Source: Nocardia sp. CDC159 (GTDB lineage Bacteria; Actinomycetota; Actinomycetes; Mycobacteriales; Mycobacteriaceae). From it: a stretch of DNA of 64,000 bases. A program made the translations under genes and the position numbers. The stretch's first letter is position 1. Each line of letters opens with the position of its first letter. Where the stretch lies: contig NZ_JAMRXH010000009.1 of assembly GCF_023740735.1 (NCBI RefSeq), forward strand, positions 35,470 to 99,469, written 5' to 3'. Below, piece by piece: positions 42,687-51,072 of this stretch. The notes under the pieces were generated by a model. That model saw only the letters and a list, made by a program, of their open reading frames with translations. It was not told where the DNA came from and made no database searches.

Positions 42687-43901
42687 CTACTCCTCGATGT
42701 CGAGCAGGCCCTCGGCGACCAGCCGGGCCGCGAGTTCGATCCGGTCGTCGTGGGTCAGATCGCCGGGCAGGTCCGCGACGCGGAAGCGGTCGTGTTCGGC
42801 CACGAAATGGAATGCCGGGGCCAGGGTCGTCGGCCCGGCGACGAAATTCCCGGCGAAGTCGATGCGGGACTGCTCGGCGGCGGTTCGCACCCGGCACAGC
42901 ACGGCCGGATCGCGAATCAGGACGCTGTCGGGCTTCAGCTCCGGAATTCGGTCCAGGATCGCGAAACGGCCGCGGTGGCCGAGCTTTCCGGTGGCCAGCA
43001 GATGGGTGGCGATCTGCTGCGCGGCGGTGTCGGCCAGTGCTCCCGAGCGCAGCGCCGCGGCGAACGCCTCGGCCAGCTCCGCGGCGTATTCGGCATCGAC
43101 CGTGCGCCCGATGAATCCCGGTGGCAGCGCGCGACGCAGCCGCACATCGTCCTCGGCGAACAGGCGCAGGGCCGAGGCCAGCAGGTCGAGCCAGCCGTAG
43201 ACGTGGATGCCCACGGTCAGGTGCAGCGACGAGGACGACACCGTCACCGCCTCGTGCGGGAAGCCGCGGGGCAGGTAGAGCAGATCCCCGGGCGTCAGCG
43301 TATGCGTGCGGAACCGGGCGAACGATTCGTTCGCGGGATACTGCCGCCCATGCAGCGGCAGCCGGTCCATGACCTTGCCCACATGCCACTGCTTGACCCC
43401 GTGCAGTTGCAGGATGAAGACGTCGTGGGTGTCGGCGTGCGGCTGGAAGGCCTGATTGTGCCGCGGGGTCAGATACAGATTCGTGCTGACCCGGTGATGC
43501 AGCGTCGCCTCCAGGGCATGGCACAGCCGCCCGATGGGCGCCGAGCGCATGTGCAGCGAATTGAGCACCACCGAATAGCCGTCGGCGTAGGAACGGTGGA
43601 TGTATTGCAGATCGGGAATTCCATTGCCGTGCAGCCGGAATCGCCGATTGTGCAGTGGGCCGCCCGGATCGGTGCGGGCGAGCCGGCCGTCGTCGTCGGT
43701 GCGCGCGCGTCCCGGTACGGTCGCGGTGATCAACTCGTCGATCGCATCCAGTCCCGGCAGCTCGCGGTAGTAGCCAGGGTCGTCACGCTGGACGAGCATC
43801 GGTTCGGTTTCCCAGTGCGATTCGAGGAACGTCGTCGTGGACACCGGGTGGACCAGCCAATCCAGCCCGAATGCCGTCGGGTCGGTGACGCTGGTGTTCA
43901 T
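42687..43901 (-). CDS. JmjC-domain (cupin_4, ROXA-like) Fe(II)/2-oxoglutarate oxygenase
   Basis: This 404-residue oxygenase has the JmjC iron site: His155-Ala-Asp157 in QAFQPHADTHDVFILQLHG and the distal His216 in LLYLPRGFPHEA. The C-terminal helical domain, including LPPGFIGRTVDAEYAAELAEAFAA, resembles the dimer/winged-helix part of ribosomal-oxygenase-like proteins. Members hydroxylate protein side chains using Fe(II), oxygen and 2-oxoglutarate. The ATG at 43901 is used; longer forms read into the promoter. Its near-contact with the NHLP gene suggests that protein or its tail as the substrate. Confidence 0.9.
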   Translation of the reverse strand: MNTSVTDPTAFGLDWLVHPVSTTTFLESHWETEPMLVQRDDPGYYRELPGLDAIDELITATVPGRARTDDDGRLARTDPGGPLHNRRFRLHGNGIPDLQYIHRSYADGYSVVLNSLHMRSAPIGRLCHALEATLHHRVSTNLYLTPRHNQAFQPHADTHDVFILQLHGVKQWHVGKVMDRLPLHGRQYPANESFARFRTHTLTPGDLLYLPRGFPHEAVTVSSSSLHLTVGIHVYGWLDLLASALRLFAEDDVRLRRALPPGFIGRTVDAEYAAELAEAFAAALRSGALADTAAQQIATHLLATGKLGHRGRFAILDRIPELKPDSVLIRDPAVLCRVRTAAEQSRIDFAGNFVAGPTTLAPAFHFVAEHDRFRVADLPGDLTHDDRIELAARLVAEGLLDIEE

Positions 43902-44026
43902 GCTCCAAGCGTCCTCGCCTTTCGATGGCGGCGCGCCGGTTTCGCGTCGAAACGGCGGCCGACACTCCGGCTCCGATTTCCCATCGATCCAAGCCATTCG
44001 CCCGCGGCCGCGGCAGTCTGGTCCCC

Positions 44027-44434
44027 ATGACATCGGAGATCGACACCCTCTATCGCCGCTGGCTGTTCGACCTGTGGTCCGGCGATTTCGACATCGCTAC
44101 GGACATCTGCACACCCGATTTCGTCGGCCACTGGCCGTCTCGGGAGGTGCATGGCCCGCACGAGGCGGCCGATCAGGTGCGGCAGTCCCATGCCCTGTTC
44201 TCCGATATCGAGAACATCCTCGATGTCGGTCCAATCGTCGCCGGTGAATTCTGCGCGGCGCGTTGGACATTTCATGGGTCCTATCGCGGAGGCATCCCCG
44301 GTGCGACGGCGCCGGTGGGAACTCGGGTCGCGTTCAGCGGGCACGATATTTTCCGGGTCGGACAGGGGCGGTTCGTCGAGTACTGGGTGATGTCGGACGG
44401 GATGGGGTTGATGAGTCAGCTGGGGGTGGGGTAA
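44027..44434 (+). CDS. SnoaL-like ester cyclase-fold protein
   Basis: This 135-residue NTF2-like protein has the SnoaL pattern TLYRRWLFDLWSGDFDIATDICTPDFVGHWPSREVHGPHEAADQVRQSHALFSDIENIL...FVEYWVMSDGMGLM. SnoaL-fold proteins include cyclases and many uncharacterised small hydrolases. It is divergent from the JmjC gene across 125 bp. The ATG at 44027 gives the standard domain start. No specific role can be set. Confidence 0.85.
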   Translation: MTSEIDTLYRRWLFDLWSGDFDIATDICTPDFVGHWPSREVHGPHEAADQVRQSHALFSDIENILDVGPIVAGEFCAARWTFHGSYRGGIPGATAPVGTRVAFSGHDIFRVGQGRFVEYWVMSDGMGLMSQLGVG

Positions 44435-44490
44435 TCAGGTCGCCGGGCGCGGTTCGACGGGCGCGGCGTACGGTACGCGCGAGTGATATG

Positions 44491-45147
44491 TCAGTCGCGC
44501 GGGGTGCTGTCCCAGCGCCACGTGGTGAGTCGGGGGTGGTCGGGGAGTTCGGTGCGGCCGGTGGCCCAGAGCAGGGTGGGCCACGGGGGCGTGTCCTGTG
44601 GGGCGTGGGGGAACAGGCGTGCGAGTACCCGGGCGCACAGGTTGGCGGGTGGGGTCCAGGGGAGGTCGAGGCCCTGTGCGAGGTCGTGGGTGTGGACCAG
44701 GGTCTCGACGATCCCCATGGCGGCGAAGCCCTCGGGGTCGGAGATGCCGTAGCCGTGGTAGGCCCGGGTCTGGGGCGGCATTGTTCGTACCATTGCGACC
44801 AGCAGAGCTCCGCTGGCCTCCAATACCTGCAGCAGTCCGGCTGGCCCTGCGGACCGATCCGCGTGAATGGCATTCGCGGGCCCGCCCGGTCGTCGGCTCT
44901 GCCACAGGAACGGGACCTCACCGGTCGAAGGCGGTGTCGCGGGGCCCATTTGGGCCGCGTAGGCGAACAGGTCATCGCTGAGATGTTCGACGGTTTCCCA
45001 GCAGTCCCACTCCAGGGACCCGGCCTTTTCGCTCCACGCGTCCTCCGGCGCGTGCCGGAGCACCTCCACCGCCGCCCGCACGGCCCGGTGCAGATCCTCG
45101 GGGGTGACCTCGGGACGGGCCGAACTGCTCTCAACCGATCGAGACAT
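44491..45147 (-). CDS. Maleylpyruvate isomerase N-terminal-type (DinB-fold) protein
   Basis: This 218-residue four-helix metal-binding protein is of the mycothiol-dependent maleylpyruvate isomerase/DinB superfamily. It has LHRAVRAAVEVLRHAPEDAWSEKAGSLEWDCWETVEHLSDDLFAYAAQMG (first His), and IVETLVHTHDLAQGLDLPW (second and third His), the usual metal triad. Such actinobacterial proteins probably use mycothiol. The substrate is unknown. Confidence 0.85.
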   Translation of the reverse strand: MSRSVESSSARPEVTPEDLHRAVRAAVEVLRHAPEDAWSEKAGSLEWDCWETVEHLSDDLFAYAAQMGPATPPSTGEVPFLWQSRRPGGPANAIHADRSAGPAGLLQVLEASGALLVAMVRTMPPQTRAYHGYGISDPEGFAAMGIVETLVHTHDLAQGLDLPWTPPANLCARVLARLFPHAPQDTPPWPTLLWATGRTELPDHPRLTTWRWDSTPRD

Positions 45148-45530
45148 GCCGGAACCATACCGGCAGCGGCGGAAGTTTGGCGGTCCGAAAGATGAACCGT
45201 CGCAACAGGTCCTGTACGAGTTGGTCCAACGACTTCTGCAGAGGGACGCCGCTCGCGCGTCGCGGTGTTCATCGTTGTGGAACCGGGCGACGGTGGTTGG
45301 ACTCGAGCTGAGCTCTGGCTCTCTCGGTTGCCGGCCATGGTCGACAAGGGCGAGCTGGACAACGGGCGATGGCTCGGCTCGGTCCGGTGGGAATCGTCGG
45401 CCGCGTGGCCGTCCTCGTGAGCTGTGTGGGATCGTCCGATGTTGCCGCTGCCGACCGTTTGCTCGCCGTCGGTGGTGGGGGTGGTGGAATGGATTGCTGT
45501 GGTCGTGCGGTTGTGGTGTGGCGTGGATGA
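45148..45530. other. 383-bp gap with a possible broken coding fragment
   Basis: No intact gene. Two adjoining stretches in different frames look protein-like: about 45190-45250 (SQQVLYELVQRLLQRDAA) and about 45255-45420 (VAVFIVVEPGDGGWTRAELW and onward, ending at a TGA). Joining them would need a frameshift, so this may be a decayed gene, or chance in high-GC DNA. Confidence 0.3.
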
Positions 45531-46745
45531 ATGGTGTACGCGGTGAGGGGAGGGCGGGGGACGCGGTTGCCGGTCGAGATCTGGGTCATGATCGGCGCGG
45601 CGTTTCTCATTGCGCTGGGGTTCGGGCTGATCGCGCCGACGCTGCCGCAGTACGCGCTCAGTTTCGGGGTCGGGGTGGCGGCGGCCTCGGCGATCGTGAG
45701 CACCTTCGCATTCATGCGCCTGCTGTTCGCGCCGGTGAGCGGGCGGTTGGTGCAGCGGCTGGGGGAGCGGTCGGTGTACCTGGGCGGGGTGCTGATCGTG
45801 GCGCTGTCGACGGGCGCCTGCGCGCTGGCGCAGAGCTACTGGCAGTTGATCGTGCTGCGTTCGCTCGGGGGGATCGGGTCGACCATGTTCACGGTCTCGT
45901 CGCTCGGGCTGGTGATCCGGATGTCGCCGCCGGGCGAGCGTGGGCGCATCTCCGGATTATGGTCGAGCAGCTTCCTGATCGGATCGCTGGGCGGCCCGCT
46001 GATCGGTGGGGCGCTGGCCGGATTCGGCCTGCGCGCGCCGTTCGTCATCTACGCCGTGGCGTTGCTGGCCGCGACCGGCGTCGTGTACTGGAGTCTGCGT
46101 GATTCGACATTGGCCGCGCCCGAGGCGCCCGGCACCGTGGCGGTGATGAGCTTCCGGCAGGCCCTGGCCCGGCCCAGCTATCTGGCCGTGCTGTGGTCCA
46201 ACTTCGCCAACGGCGCGGCCGTGTTCGGGGTCCGCATGGCCTTGGTTCCGCTGCTGGTGGTTTCGGTCCTCGGCCTGTCGCCCGGGATGGCCGGGGTCGC
46301 GCTGACGGTATTCGCGGCGGGCAATGCCGCGGTGCTGTTCGTCTCCGGACGGCTGTCGGATCGGCTCGGGCGCAAGCCATTTCTCGTGCTCGGCACGCTG
46401 GTGTGCGCGATCGGGACGATCCTGCTCGGGGCATCGGGAAATCTCGCCTGGTTGCTGGTCTCCTCGTTCATCGCCGGGGTCGGTTCGGGGATGTACACAC
46501 CCGCGCAGCAGGCCTCGGTCGCCGACATCATCGGACCGCGGGCGCGCGGTGGGCCGGTGCTGGCCGGATATCAGATGGCCGCGGACCTCGGAACCGTGCT
46601 CGGGCCGATCGCGGTCGGCGCGCTCGCGCAGCGGTTCTCGTTCGGCTTCGCCCTCGGGGTCACCGGTGCGTTGCTGGTGGCCGCCTCGCTGTGCTGGGTG
46701 CTGGTGCCCGAGCCGATGCGGCGGCGCGCGGTCGTCGACGCGTGA
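45531..46745 (+). CDS. MFS transporter (DHA1-like)
   Basis: This 404-residue 12-TM transporter has MFS motif A SGRLVQRLGERSVYLGG and SGRLSDRLGRKPFLVLGTL, with GLGLVIRMSPPGERGRISGLWSSSFLIGSLGGPLIGGALAG matching the antiporter motif region. It resembles multidrug or metabolite exporters of the DHA1 group. The ATG at 45531 is used; no clear ribosome site is visible. It is 46 bp upstream of the DsbA-like gene on the same strand. The substrate is unknown. Confidence 0.88.
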   Translation: MVYAVRGGRGTRLPVEIWVMIGAAFLIALGFGLIAPTLPQYALSFGVGVAAASAIVSTFAFMRLLFAPVSGRLVQRLGERSVYLGGVLIVALSTGACALAQSYWQLIVLRSLGGIGSTMFTVSSLGLVIRMSPPGERGRISGLWSSSFLIGSLGGPLIGGALAGFGLRAPFVIYAVALLAATGVVYWSLRDSTLAAPEAPGTVAVMSFRQALARPSYLAVLWSNFANGAAVFGVRMALVPLLVVSVLGLSPGMAGVALTVFAAGNAAVLFVSGRLSDRLGRKPFLVLGTLVCAIGTILLGASGNLAWLLVSSFIAGVGSGMYTPAQQASVADIIGPRARGGPVLAGYQMAADLGTVLGPIAVGALAQRFSFGFALGVTGALLVAASLCWVLVPEPMRRRAVVDA

Positions 46746-46791
46746 CGTGTCGGCTGCGGCTCGGCGAACGGGCTTTGGCAGAGTGGACGCC

Positions 46792-47532
46792 GTGAACTCC
46801 TCCTCCGGATCGAAGTACACGCCGCGACCCATGTCCAGCCGCACCACCTACGCCCTGGGTGCCGTCGCCGTGCTGGTGATCGTGCTGATCGTCGTGCTCG
46901 TCGTGCGTTGGAACAGCGACCACAGTCTGAAGGTGCAGGGCGACGGATACGGCACGGTGCGCGATCCGGCGGTCAGCGCCCTGCTGGACTCCGATGGCGC
47001 GATCGTGCTCGGAAAGCCGAACGCGGCCAAGACGATCGATCTGTACGAGGATCCGATGTGCCCGAATTGCGGCTCGCTGGAACACCTCTTCGGCCAGCAG
47101 CTCGCGCAGAAGATCGACCAGGGCAAGCTCGCGGTGCGCTATCGGCTGGTGAATTTCCTCGACGCCAAGTCCGCGAGCAAGGACTACTCCACCCGCGCGG
47201 TCGCCGCCAACGAGTGCGTCGCCGACGCCGGTGACGGACCGGCGTACGCGAAGTTCCACACGGCCGTGCTCACCACGAAGCAGCCGAGCGAGAACGGCGG
47301 CGATCGGACCAATGACGAATTGGTCGCCATCGCCAAGGACGCCGGTGTCTCGGCGGAGGCCCAGCAGTGCATCGCCAAGGGACAGCGCGTCGATTCCGCC
47401 CGCAACCATGCCCAGTCCGCGATGGCCACGCTGAAATCGGCCGTGGGACAGGTACGCACCCCGACGGTGCTCGACGGGACCACCGACATCGATGTCAACG
47501 AATCCGGCTGGGTCGACAAGATCGCCCCGTAG
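46792..47532 (+). CDS. Membrane-anchored DsbA-like thiol oxidoreductase
   Basis: This 246-residue protein has one N-terminal transmembrane segment (residues about 20-39) and an extracytoplasmic DsbA/thioredoxin_4 domain with active site Cys90-Pro-Asn-Cys93 (DLYEDPMCPNCGSLEHLF) and the cis-Pro loop QVRTPTVLDGTTDIDV. Such proteins form or shuffle disulphides in exported proteins. GTG start at 46792; a GTG three codons upstream is also possible. A terminator hairpin follows. Confidence 0.92.
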   Translation: MNSSSGSKYTPRPMSSRTTYALGAVAVLVIVLIVVLVVRWNSDHSLKVQGDGYGTVRDPAVSALLDSDGAIVLGKPNAAKTIDLYEDPMCPNCGSLEHLFGQQLAQKIDQGKLAVRYRLVNFLDAKSASKDYSTRAVAANECVADAGDGPAYAKFHTAVLTTKQPSENGGDRTNDELVAIAKDAGVSAEAQQCIAKGQRVDSARNHAQSAMATLKSAVGQVRTPTVLDGTTDIDVNESGWVDKIAP

Positions 47533-47540
47533 CCGGAGCA

Positions 47541-47567
47541 CCCGGGCGGCATCCCCAGCCGCCCGGG
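47541..47567. terminator. Terminator after the DsbA-like gene
   Basis: CCCGGGCGGC (47541-47550) and GCCGCCCGGG (47558-47567) form a 10-bp stem with a 7-base loop, between the DsbA-like gene and a convergent small gene. Confidence 0.8.
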
Positions 47568-47599
47568 CGCTCACCCCCCACGAGGCAGCTACCGTTGGG

Positions 47600-47836
47600 C
47601 TACTCATCGTCGAGCTCGTCTGTGAGCAGCGCCTCGTAGATTCGATTGCGGGCATCGGCGATCGCATTGATCGTGTCCCGCAGCTGTTTTGCCATGGCCG
47701 CATAGCCGCAGCCCGCGTCGGCGCGGTCCAGTTCGGCTTCCAATCGCAGGCGGATCTGTTCCAGGCCCGCGATGCGCTCGCGTTCCACACCTACGTCGAT
47801 CACCGTCGGGGCCGGAGGAGGATCCGAGGGTTCCAT
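47600..47836 (-). CDS. Small coiled-coil hypothetical protein downstream of the HNH gene
   Basis: This 78-residue protein has a predicted helical, coiled-coil-like pattern (VERERIAGLEQIRLRLEAELDRADAGCGYAAMAKQLRDTINAIADARNRIYEALLTDE) and an acidic end. It lies 32 bp after the DUF222-HNH gene on the same strand, so it may belong to the same LexA-controlled transcript. No function is known. Confidence 0.6.
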   Translation of the reverse strand: MEPSDPPPAPTVIDVGVERERIAGLEQIRLRLEAELDRADAGCGYAAMAKQLRDTINAIADARNRIYEALLTDELDDE

Positions 47837-47868
47837 CGCTGTGCCGTGTCCTCGTGGTCATGATGTCG

Positions 47869-49284
47869 TCAGCGGCCGGGGTTTTCGAGGGCATAGGAGC
47901 GGTCGTCCTCCGGTATCGCCGTCGCCAGCCCGGGGTGGACGGGTACCTCTCGCTCGAGCGGATAGGTCGGATCGAGCGTCGCCGGATGCGGCGATCGCGG
48001 CGCATCGGTCGGCATCGGCCAGGGCAGCCGAGGCGCCGCGATGTCGGTATGCGGGAACAGATAGCGGGCGCCCTCGCGCACGGTGACGAGCTCGTCGCCG
48101 CCCGGGCTGGTCCACTGCAGCCTGTCGATATCCAGTCGCCTTGTCTCCCAGTTCGTTTCGCCAGCGTCCGCGGCCCGCTTCAGGCGGTGATGGCGCGAAC
48201 ACAGCACGGCCAGATTCCTCAGCACCGTCGCGCCGCCGTGTCCCGGATGGGCGCGGTCGAACGGCTCGATGTGGTCGAGGAGCGCCTGCGCCGCGGGCAT
48301 GGTGCAGCCCGGGAACCGGCACAGCCCGTCCGCGGCACGCACCTCGCGTTCCAGCCACGGCGACGGGTCCGCGCGCATCGACTCCTCGGTCGTGCTGGGA
48401 TCCTCGGTGCGCTCCGGAATCACCTGGAATTCGGCCGCCTCGGCGATCCGCCGGACCAGTTCGGCGTCGACCGGCCCGTGGCCCGACAGCAGCGCCGGAT
48501 CATCGCTGGTCCCCAGCAGGCTCGCCGCCGAGACCCCGATCTGGACGAGTGGCCGCCGCGCCACACCCGTGGGTGTCGGTGCGGGGCACTGCTTTCCCCG
48601 TCCGCAGGCACACCGCAGCCGCCCCGACCCGTCGGCAAGCGCGACCAGGGCATCGGCCCGCCGCTGCGACAGGGTGCGCGGATCCTCCGGGCAGACCTGT
48701 GAACTCATCTCCCGCAGCCGCATGGCTACCGTTTGGGCGCCGACCGCGGGCAACAGCCCGTCGAAGACCGCCATCCCGTCCCGCACCGCCCTGATCCGCA
48801 CGTCGCGCTCGTTCTCCCGCAGCTCGCGGCGCAGCTGCGCGCCCTCGGGATCCAGCCGGGCCACCCACCGTCCCGCGGTCTGGCGCAGCCGCACCGGATC
48901 GGTCCGCGCCGCGGCATCGATCAGTTTGGGCTCCAGTTCCGCCCGCACCTCCGCGGGTAGATCGCGAGCGGCATCGACGACGATCTGCGTGCGCGCCAGA
49001 TCGATCCGCCCCGACGCGAAAGCCGCTCGCGTATCCGGCAACTCGTCGAGCCCCAGCCCGATATCGATCAGCGCCGCCGCCACCTGTTCGGAGATCTGTA
49101 CCGCCACCGCCGCCTCACTGGCCGCGTATTCCCCGGCCCGCGTCTCGTCCGGCTCGGCCCCCTGCGCCGCCCGGTCCCGTCGCCGCCGATACAGCTCGCG
49201 CACCGCCAGCACCTCCGCCGCCTGCGCGTACGCCGCCGCCCCATGTGCCCGCCGCAGCGCATCGATCAGCCCCTCGTCACTCAT
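47869..49284 (-). CDS. DUF222/HNH endonuclease of the 13E12 repeat family
   Basis: This 471-residue protein has an N-terminal DUF222 domain (helical, with RQTAGRWVARLDPEGAQLRRELRENERDVRIRAVRDGMAVFDGLLPA) and a C-terminal HNH nuclease (CRFPGCTMPAAQALLDHIEPFDRAHPGHGGATVLRNLAVLCSRHHRLKRA). Two SOS boxes (49304-49319 and 49329-49344) lie just upstream of the ATG at 49284; the longer frame starting 49311 would begin inside the first. Several 13E12-family genes in M. tuberculosis are LexA-controlled. The cut site and role are unknown; mobile-element origin is often suspected. Confidence 0.92.
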   Translation of the reverse strand: MSDEGLIDALRRAHGAAAYAQAAEVLAVRELYRRRRDRAAQGAEPDETRAGEYAASEAAVAVQISEQVAAALIDIGLGLDELPDTRAAFASGRIDLARTQIVVDAARDLPAEVRAELEPKLIDAAARTDPVRLRQTAGRWVARLDPEGAQLRRELRENERDVRIRAVRDGMAVFDGLLPAVGAQTVAMRLREMSSQVCPEDPRTLSQRRADALVALADGSGRLRCACGRGKQCPAPTPTGVARRPLVQIGVSAASLLGTSDDPALLSGHGPVDAELVRRIAEAAEFQVIPERTEDPSTTEESMRADPSPWLEREVRAADGLCRFPGCTMPAAQALLDHIEPFDRAHPGHGGATVLRNLAVLCSRHHRLKRAADAGETNWETRRLDIDRLQWTSPGGDELVTVREGARYLFPHTDIAAPRLPWPMPTDAPRSPHPATLDPTYPLEREVPVHPGLATAIPEDDRSYALENPGR

Positions 49285-49303
49285 CGCCTGAAGCTCTCCG
49301 CTG

Positions 49304-49319
49304 TCGAACATGTGTTCGA
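49304..49319. promoter_or_regulatory. SOS box 1 (LexA site)
   Basis: TCGAACATGTGTTCGA is a perfect match to the mycobacterial SOS box TCGAAC-N4-GTTCGA, 20 bp upstream of the HNH start codon. Confidence 0.88.
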
Positions 49320-49328
49320 GATTACTCT

Positions 49329-49344
49329 TCGAACATCAGTTCTA
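49329..49344. promoter_or_regulatory. SOS box 2 (near-consensus LexA site)
   Basis: TCGAACATCAGTTCTA differs from the consensus at one position (T for G in the second half-site). Its centre is 25 bp from box 1, so two LexA dimers may bind side by side. Confidence 0.65.
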
Positions 49345-49437
49345 CCACCCCTCCCGACCAGCCGATTTGGCTGCGCAACAGCCCGTGGTGTAACTTCATT
49401 CAGGCCGACGGGGAGCCCCCGGAGGCGAAAACAACAC

Positions 49438-49510
49438 GGGGCTATGGCGCAGCTGGTAGCGCACCACACTGGCAGTGTGGGGGTCAGGGGTTCGAGTCCC
49501 CTTAGCTCCA
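49438..49510 (+). tRNA. tRNA-Ala (anticodon GGC)
   Basis: This 73-nt cloverleaf has acceptor arm GGGGCTA/TAGCTCC, anticodon stem CCACA/TGTGG around the loop CTGGCAG (anticodon GGC), and a T-arm with GTTCGAGTC. Discriminator A73 is present and CCA is not encoded. It is followed by an excellent Rho-independent terminator at 49521-49555. Upstream, divergent, lie the SOS boxes of the HNH gene. Confidence 0.96.
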
Positions 49511-49520
49511 CATAGACACA

Positions 49521-49555
49521 GGTCGGGCCCGGCGAATAGCCGGGCCCGACCTTTT
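49521..49555 (+). terminator. Intrinsic terminator of tRNA-Ala
   Basis: GGTCGGGCCCGGC (49521-49533) pairs perfectly with GCCGGGCCCGACC (49539-49551) around GAATA, followed by TTTT. Confidence 0.92.
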
Positions 49556-50296
49556 CTATTGGACCCAACCCCGCGTTTACCCCACGGTTTCGATGCGCCC
49601 TGTGGCTGAAACTTGCCGCGCCCCAGTGGTTTGGGCAAAAGGACCGTGTCGCCCAATCGGTCCGCGCCGGGTTTTCGACAGTTGACCAACGCGTGCCCAG
49701 CGGCTAGTTGGCGGTGTTCGCCATCACCCAACTCCATTCTCCGAGCGTTGTCGGACAGCTGGCTCGTAGGTGCCACCGCGGGTTTCGACGCTGTGTTCCA
49801 TGGCCCAGCGGGGACCCGATTGACTTCACCGAGTGGCCGGTGGTCTCCCAGCCGAGCCAGCGAGCCGCCGACACCATCGGGCAGCGGCCGCAGCGGCCCA
49901 CGCGAGAAGGCGCGCAGGAATACCGACACCGCGCCTGGCGGAAATCTGTAGCGGCGACAGTAGACATTCGCTGCGGAGTGGGGTAGTTTCGATCGTGTTA
50001 AGAGAGAAGGAAGTGTCCAGAAGGCACGGGAGGTTATGAACTACCCGTGATTGGTAGGACGACGGCCCGCGCGATGAACCGTTCGCTGGTCCCCGGGCCG
50101 TCGAGAACGCAAGGTGAAGTTGCACGGAAAGATGAAGTAACACCGTGAGGAGAAGGGAGGAGTTGCCTGTCGGATCACCCGAGAACATGTGTCACGCGGG
50201 TGGTCGCCGACGTTTCGGTTACATGTCGGAAGATGGTAGTAATTCCCCTTCGATGCCCCGGTGCCGTACGGCACCGGGGCCTTCGGCGTTTGGAGG
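49556..50296. other. Roughly 740-bp gene-poor region downstream of tRNA-Ala with structured elements
   Basis: No clear gene. Short open frames (for example about 49708-49986) show no recognisable family. The right half has an inverted repeat CACGGG (50025-50030)/CCCGTG (50044-50049), several GGAGG-like sites, and a perfect 11-bp terminator-like stem at 50255-50280 just before the MerR gene. A small RNA, a leader or decayed island DNA are the options. Confidence 0.45.
50255..50280 (+). terminator. Perfect 11-bp hairpin upstream of the MerR gene
   Basis: GCCCCGGTGCC (50255-50265) and GGCACCGGGGC (50270-50280) form a perfect stem with a GTAC tetraloop. It could end an upstream transcript or act as an attenuator for the MerR gene starting 16 bp later. 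Confidence 0.7.
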
Positions 50297-50617
50297 TTGA
50301 ACATTCCCGACCCTGCCAGCACGAACGAGAAGTTCGACGACGACGACTACCCCGCCTACACCATGGGGCGGGCCGCGGACATGCTGGGCACCACCCCGGC
50401 GTTCCTGCGCAGCCTCGACGACGCGAAACTGATCACCCCGCAACGCTCGGCCGGTGGGCACCGCCGCTACTCCCGCCGCCAGCTCCGCCTGGCCGCCCGC
50501 GCCCGCGAACTGGTCGACCACGGCACACCCCTCGAAGCGGCCTGTCGCATCATCATTCTCGAAGACCAACTGTCCGAAGCTCTCGAAGCCAATGCCCAAC
50601 TGCGGCAACAGAACTGA
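50297..50617 (+). CDS. MerR-family helix-turn-helix regulator
   Basis: This regulator of about 106 residues has the MerR DNA-binding part YTMGRAADMLGTTPAFLRSLDDAKLITPQRSAGGHRRYSRRQLRLAARARELVDHGTPLEAACRIIILEDQL and a short C-terminal helix. No effector domain with Cys ligands is present. Small MerR proteins of this shape, near cold-shock genes, are common in Nocardia and Streptomyces. The TTG at 50297 is a best guess; GGAGG ends one base before it, and upstream ATG 50261 lies inside the hairpin. Confidence 0.82.
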   Translation: MNIPDPASTNEKFDDDDYPAYTMGRAADMLGTTPAFLRSLDDAKLITPQRSAGGHRRYSRRQLRLAARARELVDHGTPLEAACRIIILEDQLSEALEANAQLRQQN

Positions 50618-50858
50618 CACCACACCAGCTCCCTGGCGGTGAGGCTACCGCAGTCGATCCCGGCAGAAGACCGCCGCGCGGCCTGGACAGTCCGACCGGA
50701 CCGGCAGCAGGCTGCGCCGCTAGCCATGCGACCGCGCGGCCCCGGTGTGGGCTGCGGCACGGTTTGGGGGCGGCGGCCCAATCCATGGCATGCTGTTAGG
50801 TGGGCACGGGTTGTTGCAGTGATCGCCCGGCTCTCTACAGGAAGTAACAAAGAAAAAT

Positions 50859-51062
50859 ATGTCGCAAGGTACCGTGAAGTGGTTCAACGGCGAAAAGGGC
50901 TTCGGATTCATCGCGCAAGACGGTGGCGGCCCTGACGTGTTCGTCCACTACTCCGAGATCTCCAGCTCCGGCTACAAGACCCTCGACGAGGGCCAGCGCG
51001 TCGAGTTCGAGATCGGCCAGGGCCAGAAGGGCCCGCAGGCCCAGGGCGTCCGCGCCATCTGA
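50859..51062 (+). CDS. CspA-family cold-shock protein
   Basis: This 67-residue single-domain cold-shock protein is an RNA chaperone that binds single-stranded nucleic acid. It has RNP1 KGFGFI and RNP2 VFVHY in the sequence QGTVKWFNGEKGFGFIAQD...DVFVHYSEISSSGYKTLDEGQRVEFEIGQG. AGGAAG lies upstream of the ATG. A strong terminator follows at 51073-51111. The 241-bp gap from the MerR gene may hold its promoter and leader. Confidence 0.96.
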   Translation: MSQGTVKWFNGEKGFGFIAQDGGGPDVFVHYSEISSSGYKTLDEGQRVEFEIGQGQKGPQAQGVRAI

Positions 51063-51072
51063 GAGCTAACCG

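Noticed and set aside
49281..49929. Minus-strand open frames across the tRNA encoding the well-known GxTRTPD-type peptide
   Set aside because: They are antisense translations of the tRNA-Ala gene, a frequent annotation artefact; the tRNA fold explains the conservation.
49438..50300. tRNA-Ala as an integration site of a mobile element
   Set aside because: No integrase gene and no second copy of the tRNA 3' end were found in the window.
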